The position numbers and the translations under genes are program-made. 64,000 bases of DNA from Sphaerochaeta pleomorpha str. Grapes (lineage in GTDB: Bacteria; Spirochaetota; Spirochaetia; Sphaerochaetales; Sphaerochaetaceae), in the NCBI RefSeq assembly GCF_000236685.1, contig NC_016633.1:3353815-3417814 (forward strand). The letters are read 5' to 3'. Position 1 is the first letter of the stretch. Every line of letters begins with the position of its first letter. The notes under the pieces were generated by a model. That model did no database searches and had not been told where the DNA came from. It saw nothing but the letters and a program-made list of their open reading frames with translations. Below are positions 1-7,718 of the stretch, piece by piece.

Positions 1-77
1 TTTTTATAGCGGACCTTGCCAGTCCCGGTAACGTGGTAACGCTTTGCAGCGGACCGTCTTGTTTTCATCTTGGGCAT
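1..77 (-). CDS. rpmI: 50S ribosomal protein L35, 5' end only
   Basis: This is the first 25 codons of ribosomal protein L35 of the large subunit; the rest lies beyond the window edge. The reverse strand reads MPKMKTRRSAAKRYHVTGTG from an ATG at 77-75, which matches the conserved L35 N-terminus. A GAAGG-type ribosome binding site lies just upstream. It sits 89 bp downstream of infC on the same strand, the usual infC-rpmI-rplT order, so rplT is expected outside the window. Confidence 0.93.
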   Translation of the reverse strand, partial: MPKMKTRRSAAKRYHVTGTGKVRYK

Positions 78-166
78 TTTTTGCACCTTCCATACTTGCG
101 CTCACAAGGAACAAGAACCCCTTGGAGCAGCATATTCAACATCCCATACAGGATACTGTTTAGAAA

Positions 167-715
167 TTAGTCTTTTTTGGCAGCAGATGGATTGTTTTTC
201 AGAGGGCTGACAATCATGCTCATCATCTTGCCTTCCATCAATGCATCGCGGTCAAGGTTGAAACCTACACCATTTTCAGTCAGTTGGGCAAGTATCTTAT
301 ATAATACTACCTTACCAAGTTCAGTGTGAGCGAGCTCACGACCGCGGAAACGGATACTTACCTTGACTTTATTGCCTTCGGCGAGGAAATCACCGATGAA
401 TTTTGACTTAGTCTCAAGGTCGTGTTTCTCGATCTTGGGCTGCATTCGGATTTCCTTGATCTTTATTACGGTTTGGTTTCTTTTTGCATCCCGAATCCGT
501 TTTTCCTGTTCATACCGGTACTTTCCGAAGTCCAGTATCTTGCAAACAGGTGGGTTTGCGGTTGGGGACACTTCCACCAAATCAAGCCCAGCGCTTTCGG
601 CAAGCAATACTGCGTCAAATACGCTCATAATGCCTTTCTGATTTCCATCAGCATCTATGACATATACTTCTTTAGCACGGATCTGTCTATTGATCCTCAA
701 ATCCTTCGTAGCCAA
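167..715 (-). CDS. infC: translation initiation factor IF-3
   Basis: IF-3 binds the 30S subunit and checks initiator tRNA and start-codon pairing. The product (182 aa) has the N-terminal domain (DLRINRQIRAKEVYVIDADG) and the C-terminal domain (KEIRMQPKIEKHDLETK, VSIRFRGRELAH). The frame stays open upstream to 844, but the start chosen is TTG at 715-713: AAGGAG lies 5 bp before it, and the protein then begins MATKDLRINRQ at normal family length. A non-ATG start fits the rare initiation codons usual for infC. The stretch before the start can act as leader for the infC-rpmI operon; fba upstream ends with its own terminator. Confidence 0.93.
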   Translation of the reverse strand: MATKDLRINRQIRAKEVYVIDADGNQKGIMSVFDAVLLAESAGLDLVEVSPTANPPVCKILDFGKYRYEQEKRIRDAKRNQTVIKIKEIRMQPKIEKHDLETKSKFIGDFLAEGNKVKVSIRFRGRELAHTELGKVVLYKILAQLTENGVGFNLDRDALMEGKMMSMIVSPLKNNPSAAKKD

Positions 716-834
716 TCGAGCTCCTTGTGTTTTCGCAGAAAACCACTGTAATTTTGTGAGGGTAAGCCAGCCAAATAGCCAGCAAGGAATAATATAACAC
801 ATGCGCTTGCATATGTCAAAGTACTGAATACCTA

Positions 835-872
835 GAAAAACCAAAAGCCATCTGGAAATTTACAGATGGCTT
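835..872 (-). terminator. intrinsic terminator after fba
   Basis: On the minus strand a perfect 10-bp stem (AAGCCATCTG at 845-854 with CAGATGGCTT at 863-872) encloses an 8-nt loop and is followed by TTTTGGTTTTTCT. It lies 20 bp past the fba stop and separates fba from infC. Confidence 0.88.
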
Positions 873-891
873 CTGAAAGTATTACAAAGGC

Positions 892-1884
892 TTAGGCCTG
901 GCCTGCAGAACCGAGTACATCGATGTTCTTGTGCATATACATCTTTTTCAGTTCAGCTCTGGCTGGTCCGAGGTATTTGCGGGGATCGAACTCACCGGGT
1001 TTTTCTGCAAAGACCTTGCGGACCATTGCGGTCATGGCAAGGCGGGCGTCGCTGTCAATGTTGATTTTGCAAACGGCACTCTTTGAAGCAAGGCGAAGCT
1101 GTTCCTCAGGAATACCTACGCTGTCCTTGAGTTTGCCACCATACTCGTTGATCATGTTTACATATTCCATGGGAACAGAGGATGACCCGTGCAGTACGAT
1201 TGGGAAGCCTGGGAGTTTCTTCTCGATTTCCTCGAGGATGTCGAAGCGGAGCGGAGGGGGAATCAAGATGCCTTCGGCGTTGCGGGTGCACTGCTCGGGA
1301 GTGAACTTGTTTGCACCATGGCTGGTTCCAATACTGATAGCAAGGGAATCTACACCGGTTTTGGAAACGAAATCGATGACTTCGCTTGGCTGGGTGTAAT
1401 GGCTGACAGCTGAGGAAACTTCATCCTCGATGCCTGCGAGAACTCCAAGTTCACCTTCGACGGTTACGCCAAACTGGTGAGCATACTCTACAACTTTCTT
1501 GGTCAGGGCAACATTCTCGTCATACGGGAAGTGTGATCCGTCGATCATGACAGAGGAGAATCCATTGTCGATGCATTCTTTGCAAGTCTCGAAGCTGTCA
1601 CCATGGTCAAGGTGGAGGACGATAGGAATTTCACAACCAAGTTCTTTGGCATATTCCGTAGCGCCACGAGCCATGTTTCTCAAAATATTCATGTTTGCGT
1701 AATCGCGTGCACCCTTGGACACCTGGAGGATAACCGGGGACTTTGTCTCGACGCAGGCCATGATGATTGCCTGAAGTTGTTCCATGTTGTTGAAGTTATA
1801 GGCAGGGATGGCGTAACCACCCTTCACTGCTTTTGCGAACATTTCCTTGGTATTTACAAGGCCGAGTTCCTTATAGGACGTCAT
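892..1884 (-). CDS. fba: fructose-bisphosphate aldolase, class II
   Basis: This zinc-dependent aldolase cleaves fructose 1,6-bisphosphate to glyceraldehyde 3-phosphate and dihydroxyacetone phosphate in glycolysis, or the reverse in gluconeogenesis. The 330-aa product has the class II features: AYNFNNMEQLQAI near residue 28, the metal-site segment IVLHLDHGDS near 90, SVMIDGSHFP, VEGELG, and the phosphate-binding GTSHGANKF and LHGSSSVP segments. AAAGGAG precedes the ATG by 6 bp. It has its own promoter (1930-1958) and terminator. A related tagatose- or ketose-bisphosphate aldolase is possible, but size and motifs fit FBA best. Confidence 0.9.
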   Translation of the reverse strand: MTSYKELGLVNTKEMFAKAVKGGYAIPAYNFNNMEQLQAIIMACVETKSPVILQVSKGARDYANMNILRNMARGATEYAKELGCEIPIVLHLDHGDSFETCKECIDNGFSSVMIDGSHFPYDENVALTKKVVEYAHQFGVTVEGELGVLAGIEDEVSSAVSHYTQPSEVIDFVSKTGVDSLAISIGTSHGANKFTPEQCTRNAEGILIPPPLRFDILEEIEKKLPGFPIVLHGSSSVPMEYVNMINEYGGKLKDSVGIPEEQLRLASKSAVCKINIDSDARLAMTAMVRKVFAEKPGEFDPRKYLGPARAELKKMYMHKNIDVLGSAGQA

Positions 1885-1929
1885 GTGTTGCTCCTTTCAA
1901 AAAAATAGATGAAGTGTTGTATCGATACA

Positions 1930-1958
1930 AATTTAATCAATCTACCCAAACTGGTCAA
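1930..1958 (-). promoter_or_regulatory. predicted fba promoter
   Basis: On the minus strand, -35 TTGACC (1958-1953), a 17-bp spacer and -10 TAAATT (1935-1930) lie about 45 bp before the fba start. It runs back to back with the plus-strand promoter at 1977-2005. Confidence 0.55.
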
Positions 1959-1976
1959 CCTGTATACAATCAATTG

Positions 1977-2005
1977 TTGACCTTACTATCCTGCACTGGT
2001 ACAGT
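1977..2005 (+). promoter_or_regulatory. predicted promoter, possibly for a leaderless mRNA
   Basis: -35 TTGACC at 1977-1982, a 17-bp spacer and -10 TACAGT at 2000-2005. The expected start point falls at about 2012, which is the A of the ATG of the next gene. Confidence 0.55.
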
Positions 2006-2011
2006 TTGGGG

Positions 2012-2941
2012 ATGAAACGCAAAGTTCGCATTGCCTTATCAAGCCTCTCTCTAGCCCTGATTCTCGGTTCACTGATGGTTTTTGCCGTACCGCATCTATT
2101 AGGGAGGGTTGTGTTTTTCCTCGACGGACCTTATGCAGAGACCCAATGGGAACAAACAGGCAAGAAGACACAGTGGATGCTGCTTCGCCATGGCCTCTCT
2201 GCACAGGTAATTATAGTTGACCCGCTTCCCCTCGATGAGCAGACCCTTGCGAAGGTCGCTTCCCATAAAAAAACCAAGGCAATGGTATTTTCCCCTTTGC
2301 TGACAGCTCTGGAGAAGGGGGCTTTACCAGAAGATGGACAACCTCTGGTTATCGGAATGGGAATGCTTGCCCAAAAGAATAGTTTTTTCGATATAGCTCT
2401 TCTCGCTGACGCTGATGCCGGGTGGAGCGAAGCCGCCGTGTTTTTAAAGGAGAGGCAGGCAGAAACCCATCTTGGCTCGGCTGTATTGTCCCAGCAAGGG
2501 GACGAGCGCTCGACTCTTGCGGCAAAAACCTTTGCCGCTTCCTTTTCAGATGCTTCTTTGGTCACCGTGAGTCAAGGCAAGGATGAAGGGGGGCCGTTGT
2601 TTGCCGCCGCCCTTCTGGATTCCCTCAAAAAAGAGCATGTCATGTTGGTAGCCACAGCAGGGGCTGACAGACTGGATGCCTATTTCGCTTCAGACAATTC
2701 ACTTCAGTGGGTGGTCGATGTCCGGTATAAGCCGATTGTGCCTGTCAGGCAATTGTTCGCAGTTGTTGCCGATGACCTTTCGCAATCTCTTCTTCCCTTG
2801 CTCCCTATACTGGACCAACGACCTGAGAAACGGGACAACCCACTGAGTCTCCCCTTGCTCAGGAGTTGTTATCCTATGACAAGAACGCTTGGAAGTTTTG
2901 TTGAATCTGCTCTGCAAGGGCTTCGACGCTCATTGCTCTGA
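2012..2941 (+). CDS. membrane-anchored or secreted protein of unknown function
   Basis: I do not recognise this 309-aa protein. It starts with a basic stretch (MKRKVRIALSS) and one hydrophobic segment of about 20 residues, so it is probably exported or anchored by its N-terminus. The rest is soluble with alternating alpha/beta character (VIIVDPLP, KAMVFSPLL, LVIGMGMLA, HVMLVATAGAD), which vaguely recalls a periplasmic-binding-protein or substrate-binding fold. The ATG at 2012 is preferred over an in-frame TTG at 2006. There is no clear Shine-Dalgarno and the predicted transcript starts at or next to the ATG. Its 3' end overlaps convergent tatD by 68 bp. Confidence 0.7.
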   Translation: MKRKVRIALSSLSLALILGSLMVFAVPHLLGRVVFFLDGPYAETQWEQTGKKTQWMLLRHGLSAQVIIVDPLPLDEQTLAKVASHKKTKAMVFSPLLTALEKGALPEDGQPLVIGMGMLAQKNSFFDIALLADADAGWSEAAVFLKERQAETHLGSAVLSQQGDERSTLAAKTFAASFSDASLVTVSQGKDEGGPLFAAALLDSLKKEHVMLVATAGADRLDAYFASDNSLQWVVDVRYKPIVPVRQLFAVVADDLSQSLLPLLPILDQRPEKRDNPLSLPLLRSCYPMTRTLGSFVESALQGLRRSLL

Positions 2942-3662
2942 CTTCCGCTGCCTTTTCATAGATGTGACTTATCATCAGGGGTGTGTTGATCTGTCCCCGA
3001 TAGGGTTCTGGGCTGAGGTAGGGGCTGTCAGTTTCCAACAGAATTCTGTTTATTGGGAGCTTGGCAAGTATCTCACGCATCAAGTTGTTGCTTTTGTAGG
3101 TCAGTGGACCTGCAAATGAAATGTAGAACCCTTTCTTGATAGCGGTAAAGGCGAGTTCCTCAGTGCCTTGGAAGCAATGCAGGAGACCTCCTTTTGCAAA
3201 CTTCGTATTCCTGATGATTTCCAATGTTGCTTGGTCTGCCTTCCTGTTGTGAAGGATTATCGGCAGATTCCGGCTGTTTGCAAGATCAATCTGGCTTTTT
3301 AGGAGTCTGTGCTGTTTTTCGGCTGTTCCGTATTTCCAATGGTAGTCGAGACCGATTTCGCCGATGGCACACACTTGATAGGTATCAATCTGGTTGACCA
3401 GTGTTTTCATTTGCTCTTCTAGGGACGGTTTTCCATCCTCAACGCCCCAGGGCCCGATGCCCGCACTCAGCCTGATACTGGGAAAGTCCTGTACCAGTTT
3501 GGAACGTTCGGCTAGGTCGTCGCAATCGACACCGATATCGATGCCCCCTGCCATATGGTTTTCTTCCATCTGTTTGAGTACTGACAGGCTTTCTATGCCT
3601 TTATGCTCCATTGACTGGAGGTGGAAGTGTGAATCTATTAAGTTTGAATATATTTTTTGCAT
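2874..3662 (-). CDS. tatD: TatD family metal-dependent hydrolase
   Basis: TatD proteins are TIM-barrel metal-dependent nucleases of the cytoplasm. The 262-aa length is typical. Metal ligands are visible: DSHFHLQ (HxH) at residues 10-16, GEIGLDYHW near 100, LHNRKA near 135, LHCFQGT near 160, and the C-terminal LETDSPYLSPEPYRG. No strong Shine-Dalgarno is seen before the ATG at 3662. The last 68 bp overlap the convergent gene ending at 2941. The exact substrate cannot be told from sequence. Confidence 0.88.
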   Translation of the reverse strand: MQKIYSNLIDSHFHLQSMEHKGIESLSVLKQMEENHMAGGIDIGVDCDDLAERSKLVQDFPSIRLSAGIGPWGVEDGKPSLEEQMKTLVNQIDTYQVCAIGEIGLDYHWKYGTAEKQHRLLKSQIDLANSRNLPIILHNRKADQATLEIIRNTKFAKGGLLHCFQGTEELAFTAIKKGFYISFAGPLTYKSNNLMREILAKLPINRILLETDSPYLSPEPYRGQINTPLMISHIYEKAAEVRAMSVEALAEQIQQNFQAFLS

Positions 3663-3786
3663 GGCTCAGTTATAGACGAGTTCCTATTTGCTTGCAAGTG
3701 ACTCGGATAAAAAGAAATGCAGTGTAGTGGAATTAGTGGTACAGTGAGAGTATAGATTATCGAAAAACCAAGGAGTGCCAAAGGTT

Positions 3787-4284
3787 ATGGACATAGCAGT
3801 CGTATATTATTCTTTGGAGGGACATACCGATTTTATTGCCAGGAAAATCTGGGAGCAAACCGGTGCGGTCCCCATTCGATTATTCCCCAAGAAGGAATTT
3901 CCCAACGACGGTTTCAAAAAATATTTCTGGTGTGGCAAGAGTTCTATGTTTCATGAAAAACCGGAACTCTCCAACGAACCGTTGCAGCTCGATACCTATG
4001 ATACAATTGTCGTGGGAACCCCTACCTGGGCGGGTTCCATGACTTCCCCTATCCGATCCTTCCTTGCCAAAGAGAACCTCAAGGGAAAGCAAGTCTATCT
4101 CTTTGCCTGCAACAGCGGGGGAAAGGACGATAAATGCTTTGCGCAGATGAGCAAGTACCTTGAGGACAATACGCTCAAGGGTTGGGCTTCGTTCAACCAG
4201 CCGACTGAAGAGAATTTTGAAACAATGAAAGGAGAATTCGATAGGTTCTGCGAGGCTATCCAGGCGGGAAAGCAATATCCCTGA
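3787..4284 (+). CDS. flavodoxin-like FMN protein
   Basis: This 165-aa protein is a flavodoxin-fold FMN carrier or NAD(P)H-dependent reductase. The N-terminus IAVVYYSLEGHTDFIA matches the phosphate-binding loop of flavodoxins, and VVGTPTWAGSMTSPIRSF and LFACNSGGKDDKCF match the two flavin-contacting loops. The frame opens at GTG 3775, but ATG 3787 is chosen because the flavodoxin strand begins there and AAGGAG lies 12 bp upstream. A GGTACAGT box precedes it. The zinc-ribbon gene follows 23 bp downstream and is probably cotranscribed. The electron partner is unknown. Confidence 0.85.
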   Translation: MDIAVVYYSLEGHTDFIARKIWEQTGAVPIRLFPKKEFPNDGFKKYFWCGKSSMFHEKPELSNEPLQLDTYDTIVVGTPTWAGSMTSPIRSFLAKENLKGKQVYLFACNSGGKDDKCFAQMSKYLEDNTLKGWASFNQPTEENFETMKGEFDRFCEAIQAGKQYP

Positions 4285-4307
4285 AAACACAAGAGGAAGA
4301 TGAGTCG

Positions 4308-4535
4308 ATGGCCAGAAAAGTCGAGAAGTGTCCTAAGTGCGGTTCATCCAATGTCATACCCATTGCCTACGGGGAGCCAGGCCCCAAAATATGGAAAGAG
4401 CAGATCGAGGGCAGGATTATTCTTGGGGGATGCAATATCTTTGAGGATAGTCCCAACGTACACTGCAAAGACTGTAAGTATGAATGGAAAAAACAAAAGC
4501 ATTGGCTTGCAATGATAAAGCCAGAGAAATACTAA
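4308..4535 (+). CDS. small zinc-ribbon protein
   Basis: This is a 75-aa cytoplasmic protein with two Cys pairs, CPKCGSSN at residues 8-15 and CKDCKYEW near residues 53-60, which form a zinc ribbon. AGAGGAAG precedes the ATG. It lies 23 bp after the flavodoxin gene and is followed by a terminator, so the two form a short operon. The ribbon alone does not give a function. Confidence 0.75.
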   Translation: MARKVEKCPKCGSSNVIPIAYGEPGPKIWKEQIEGRIILGGCNIFEDSPNVHCKDCKYEWKKQKHWLAMIKPEKY

Positions 4536-4589
4536 TTTGCAGTATAGCATATTGTAAGGTCTTACAATAAAAGCAACTATCTGGAGTAT

Positions 4590-4630
4590 AACCTTCCTGG
4601 GGACTTGTTCACCAGGAAGGTTGTTTGGTT
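4590..4630 (+). terminator. terminator after the flavodoxin/zinc-ribbon operon
   Basis: An 11-bp perfect stem (AACCTTCCTGG at 4590-4600 with CCAGGAAGGTT at 4612-4622) is followed by GTTTGGTTCT. The T-run is weak, but the position between convergent operons supports termination. Confidence 0.7.
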
Positions 4631-4652
4631 CTAGCAGGTTTTCCCCCTATAT

Positions 4653-5366
4653 TCAGGCTAATTTCAGTTGGAACCGCTGGTAGAATCCCCCTATGTATAC
4701 GAAAGAAAGGAAGAGGGCGAGAATCACTGGCCAAAAGATTCCTGTTTGTGCATAGCTGGCAATCCAAAAAGACGGCAGCAGGCAAAACAGGTATCGGAGA
4801 TTCGATTGCATAAAGAACGGAATGGGAAGGCCCAGCATCAAAAGACCCGAAAGCTTTGCGATTGCCATGCCCTCTACCTTGTTCCTGGAATAGGAGAAGA
4901 CCAGCATTGCCTCGATGATTGCCGAAAAACCAGAGAGCAGGGTGGTCCAGAAAAGGGGTTGCAATGACCATTCGGTCAAAGAAAAGCCAGTGAGCAATGC
5001 AAGAGAGCCAATGCAGGCGATAGCAGTGGGCAAAAGCAGGCGGGAAACCAGATAGCCCTTTTTCCCGACTGGGGTTACCGAGAGATAACTCGATAAATTC
5101 ACATCATATTCTTCCAACATCACCATTGCCGAGGCAAAGCAGAACATGAAGGGGGTCAACATAATCAGCAAGAGGTCGAAAAGCAGGTAGTACGGGGAAA
5201 GAATCGCCTGCAAACCGAGAACACTGCAGAGAATATTTTCTATCTGGGGGATTGCAAACCTGAAAAAGAAGGCTGCAAGAAGCGAGGCAAAGCACACGAT
5301 GACCAGCATGCTGTCGCTTCGTATCTGTTGTATGAACAGAAAAAAGGATTTGAGTATCGGTCTCAT
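4653..5366 (-). CDS. ABC-2 type export permease, second subunit
   Basis: This 237-aa integral membrane protein is the last gene of the TetR-ABC operon. It begins MRPILKSFFLFIQQIRSDS, typical of drug-export ABC-2 permeases, and has about six hydrophobic segments (for example LVIVCFASLLAAFFF and LLFDLLLIMLTPFMFCFASA). The frame is open to 5504, but the ATG at 5366 overlaps the stop of the preceding permease by ATGA, so that start is chosen. It pairs with the 5363-6046 permease in the inner membrane. The exported substrate is unknown; related pairs are annotated as fluoroquinolone exporters. Confidence 0.8.
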   Translation of the reverse strand: MRPILKSFFLFIQQIRSDSMLVIVCFASLLAAFFFRFAIPQIENILCSVLGLQAILSPYYLLFDLLLIMLTPFMFCFASAMVMLEEYDVNLSSYLSVTPVGKKGYLVSRLLLPTAIACIGSLALLTGFSLTEWSLQPLFWTTLLSGFSAIIEAMLVFSYSRNKVEGMAIAKLSGLLMLGLPIPFFMQSNLRYLFCLLPSFWIASYAQTGIFWPVILALFLSFVYIGGFYQRFQLKLA

Positions 5367-6046
5367 GATTTTGATCCTCCCAGGGAAAGGAAATAGCGTT
5401 TCATCTGCAAAGTGGCAAGCAATGAAACCCCTACAGTCCAGGCGAATAGCACAGAGCCAGATACGATCCAAGGGTTTCCGTTTCCACACAATTCGATAAC
5501 ACACACCCCGGGATGTAGCAAAAGAGCAGGGGCTTTCCAGCCAAACAGGTACGCAAAGGCGGGAAGATTGATGATAAGCTCGAAAGGAATCGTGAAAACG
5601 ATGAATTGGTTAAGGGTTTTCGCCTTCGTCGCAACCAGAAGACCTGTCGCTGAAAACAGACACGACCCCAAGAAAACTCCGAGAAAAAAGAGAATCGGCC
5701 TTTCTATCCTCGTTACTGAAAGGCGTATGGCAAATCCAACAAGGGTGGAAAGGAAGGCTAGGGACAGCAGTTTTGCAAGCACGTATTCAAACGGCTGTAT
5801 CGGGGAAACGGCAAGGCTCTGCAGGGTTTGTTCGCTCTTTTCCAAAAGGATGATCGCTCCCATGAAAAAAAGCCCCATCGCAGCCGGGTCTGAGAAAACC
5901 ATGATAAGGGAAGCGGTATCCGCCCATGCAGCAGGAAATGACTGCAAAAGAAAAACATAGAGCAAGGAGAATACCAAATAGAGGAAATAGAACCCATATT
6001 TCCATTGGAAACGGATATCACCTAACAGCAGTGCCTGTATCCTCAT
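5363..6046 (-). CDS. ABC-2 type export permease, first subunit
   Basis: This 227-aa protein has about six membrane segments and the ABC-2 layout. The N-terminal MRIQALLLGDIRFQWKYG resembles the start of fluoroquinolone-export permeases, and the amphipathic PIQPFEYVLAKLLSLAFLS is the coupling-helix region. Its ATG overlaps the ATPase stop by ATGA and its stop overlaps the next permease in the same way. Such tight coupling implies that the two permeases and the ATPase form one complex. Confidence 0.83.
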   Translation of the reverse strand: MRIQALLLGDIRFQWKYGFYFLYLVFSLLYVFLLQSFPAAWADTASLIMVFSDPAAMGLFFMGAIILLEKSEQTLQSLAVSPIQPFEYVLAKLLSLAFLSTLVGFAIRLSVTRIERPILFFLGVFLGSCLFSATGLLVATKAKTLNQFIVFTIPFELIINLPAFAYLFGWKAPALLLHPGVCVIELCGNGNPWIVSGSVLFAWTVGVSLLATLQMKRYFLSLGGSKS

Positions 6047-6888
6047 TGCAGTTTCCTCCCGGTCAATTCGGTAAAGATATCATTGAGGGTTGGTTCTGAG
6101 CTATGAATTGAGAGAATCTTGTTTTCGTGGAGGAGTTTCTCCAATACATGGTCTTCTTTGGTGGTTTTTAGGGGAATTTCCCGCTTTGTCTCCTTGCCTT
6201 CCTCAAGATAGGAATAGGTAATCTTGGTGGCACCCCTTTGCATGATGAGATTCCTGGGGGAGTCGAGGGCCCGTATCTGCCCATCGACTATGAATGCCAC
6301 ATGATCGCAGAGCTCGGTAGCATCATACATGTTGTGGGTAGTGAGAAGAATGGTTTTTCCTTGTTTCTTCTGTACAAGGATCAGGTCCTTCATCAGGCGG
6401 GCATTGGAAGGGTCGAGCCCGGAGGTCGGTTCGTCCAGAAAAAGCAAGGAGGGGTCATGTACCAACGCCTTGATGAAATTCAACCTTGATTTCATGCCCT
6501 TGGAATACGCTGATACTTTCTTGTCGGCTTCTGTAAGCAGGCCTACACTCGCCAGCAATGGATCGAGGGGGAGGGTCTTCGTATACAGGGAAGCAAAGAA
6601 TTCGAGGTTTTCCCTTGCGGTCAGTTTTTCATAGAGACTGGGGAATTCGAAATCGACCCCGATGGTTTCATAAAATGTATGGTCATGTCTTTTAATCTCT
6701 TTTGCATTTACCAGGACAGAACCCTTGTAGCGCGGCAGCAAGCCGGTCAAAATTTTCTGGACGGTGCTTTTCCCTGCCCCGGATGGGCCCAAAAAACCAA
6801 AGATTTCTCCTTGTTGCACTGAAAAATCCATCTGTTGAATGAATGGCTTATGGGTGTAGCTGAACTGAAGGTCTTGGACACATATCAT
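6043..6888 (-). CDS. ABC transporter ATP-binding protein (export type)
   Basis: This 281-aa ATPase powers the two adjacent permeases. Walker A is GPSGAGKST (near residue 35), the signature region is SAYSKGMKSRL (unusual in place of LSGG), Walker B is LLFLDEPTSGLD and the switch is TTHNMY. A C-terminal tail of about 60 residues (from ITYSYLEEGKE) matches drug-export ATPases. AGGAGG precedes the ATG. It follows the TetR gene by 9 bp. Nearest described relatives are daunorubicin- and fluoroquinolone-type exporters, but the substrate is not shown. Confidence 0.88.
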   Translation of the reverse strand: MICVQDLQFSYTHKPFIQQMDFSVQQGEIFGFLGPSGAGKSTVQKILTGLLPRYKGSVLVNAKEIKRHDHTFYETIGVDFEFPSLYEKLTARENLEFFASLYTKTLPLDPLLASVGLLTEADKKVSAYSKGMKSRLNFIKALVHDPSLLFLDEPTSGLDPSNARLMKDLILVQKKQGKTILLTTHNMYDATELCDHVAFIVDGQIRALDSPRNLIMQRGATKITYSYLEEGKETKREIPLKTTKEDHVLEKLLHENKILSIHSSEPTLNDIFTELTGRKLQ

Positions 6889-6897
6889 AAAATCCTC

Positions 6898-7488
6898 CTA
6901 AAACAATTGGGAAACTATTCCTCTGAGCATCATTTTTACTGCATCGTTGAAGTGTTCTTCCCCGATCTCCTGTTTATGCAACAGACTCGTGAAAATTGCC
7001 CGTAAAGCCACACTGAACACTTCGATCATTTCCTTGGTGGTCTCAATGGATAGAAGGTCTAGCAACTGTCCAACACTGAAGTCATCTTTCTTCATATGTT
7101 CACGGGCAATTTCCGGTGGGAGTTTTCGCATCAATAACTCAAGATCTCCACTTGCCAGAAATGAAGGAAGGAAGGTTTTCTCAATTTCGCGAAACAGGTT
7201 GTATAGTAAATCCGTCAATTCCTCACATCCTACAGTTCTTCCTTTCTCCTGCACCTGGGATAAGAGACTCTGCTGGAGCGAATCGTGCAAATCCATGAGG
7301 ATTTCGAAAAACAGGAGTTCTTTTGAAGCATAGAAAAGGTAGAAGGTTCCTTTTGGAATCTGTGTTCGTTTTACCAGTTCGTCAACAGTGGTTTTTTTCA
7401 GTCCATAGAGTCCCAGACAGATTTTTCCTTCCTCTTTCAATCTGATTCTTATTGCGGTTCGTTCATGTTCCGAAAGTGCTTTTGGCAA
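6898..7488 (-). CDS. TetR family regulator of the export operon
   Basis: This 196-aa protein has an N-terminal TetR DNA-binding domain (helix-turn-helix TTVDELVKRTQIPKGTFYLF, residues about 30-50) and a helical ligand domain. The frame is open to 7647, but that region contains the promoter. TTG at 7488 is chosen because AAAGGA lies 7 bp upstream and the domain then begins normally (MPKALSEHERTAI). It is the first gene of the operon, so it probably represses its own transcription and that of the exporter through the palindrome at 7501-7528. Confidence 0.85.
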   Translation of the reverse strand: MPKALSEHERTAIRIRLKEEGKICLGLYGLKKTTVDELVKRTQIPKGTFYLFYASKELLFFEILMDLHDSLQQSLLSQVQEKGRTVGCEELTDLLYNLFREIEKTFLPSFLASGDLELLMRKLPPEIAREHMKKDDFSVGQLLDLLSIETTKEMIEVFSVALRAIFTSLLHKQEIGEEHFNDAVKMMLRGIVSQLF

Positions 7489-7500
7489 AGTAATAATCCT

Positions 7501-7556
7501 TTTGACTAAAAATGTTTTTATAGTCAAAATCATATCAGAAGTTTTATCTTTGTCAA
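7501..7556 (-). promoter_or_regulatory. promoter and TetR operator of the export operon
   Basis: On the minus strand, -35 TTGACA (7556-7551), a 16-bp spacer and -10 TATGAT (7534-7529) form a strong promoter. Directly downstream, 7528-7501 is an inverted repeat with TTTGACTA and TAGTCAAA as outer arms, spanning the expected start point. This is the layout of an autoregulated TetR operon. Confidence 0.75.
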
Positions 7557-7718
7557 TACAAAGAAGTCTTTGATGCCTATATCTTTGTTTTGCAACGAAA
7601 ACCCATGAATAAAACCGCTCTATTGATTTTTTCCCTACCATTCCCAAAATCTCTGGTTTACAATACAGGCAGCAATTATTCTTTTTTTCCTTGTCACAAA
7701 ACGAAGAGGGGATACTGA

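Noticed and set aside
422-751. Plus-strand frames of about 100 codons over infC
   Set aside because: They lie opposite infC, whose protein is unmistakable; no ribosome site or recognisable product.
716-844. N-terminal extension of IF-3 from an upstream ATG
   Set aside because: The extension is hydrophobic and unlike IF-3; TTG 715 with AAGGAG gives the normal length.
7489-7647. N-terminal extension of the TetR protein
   Set aside because: It would cover the promoter and palindrome, and lacks a ribosome site.
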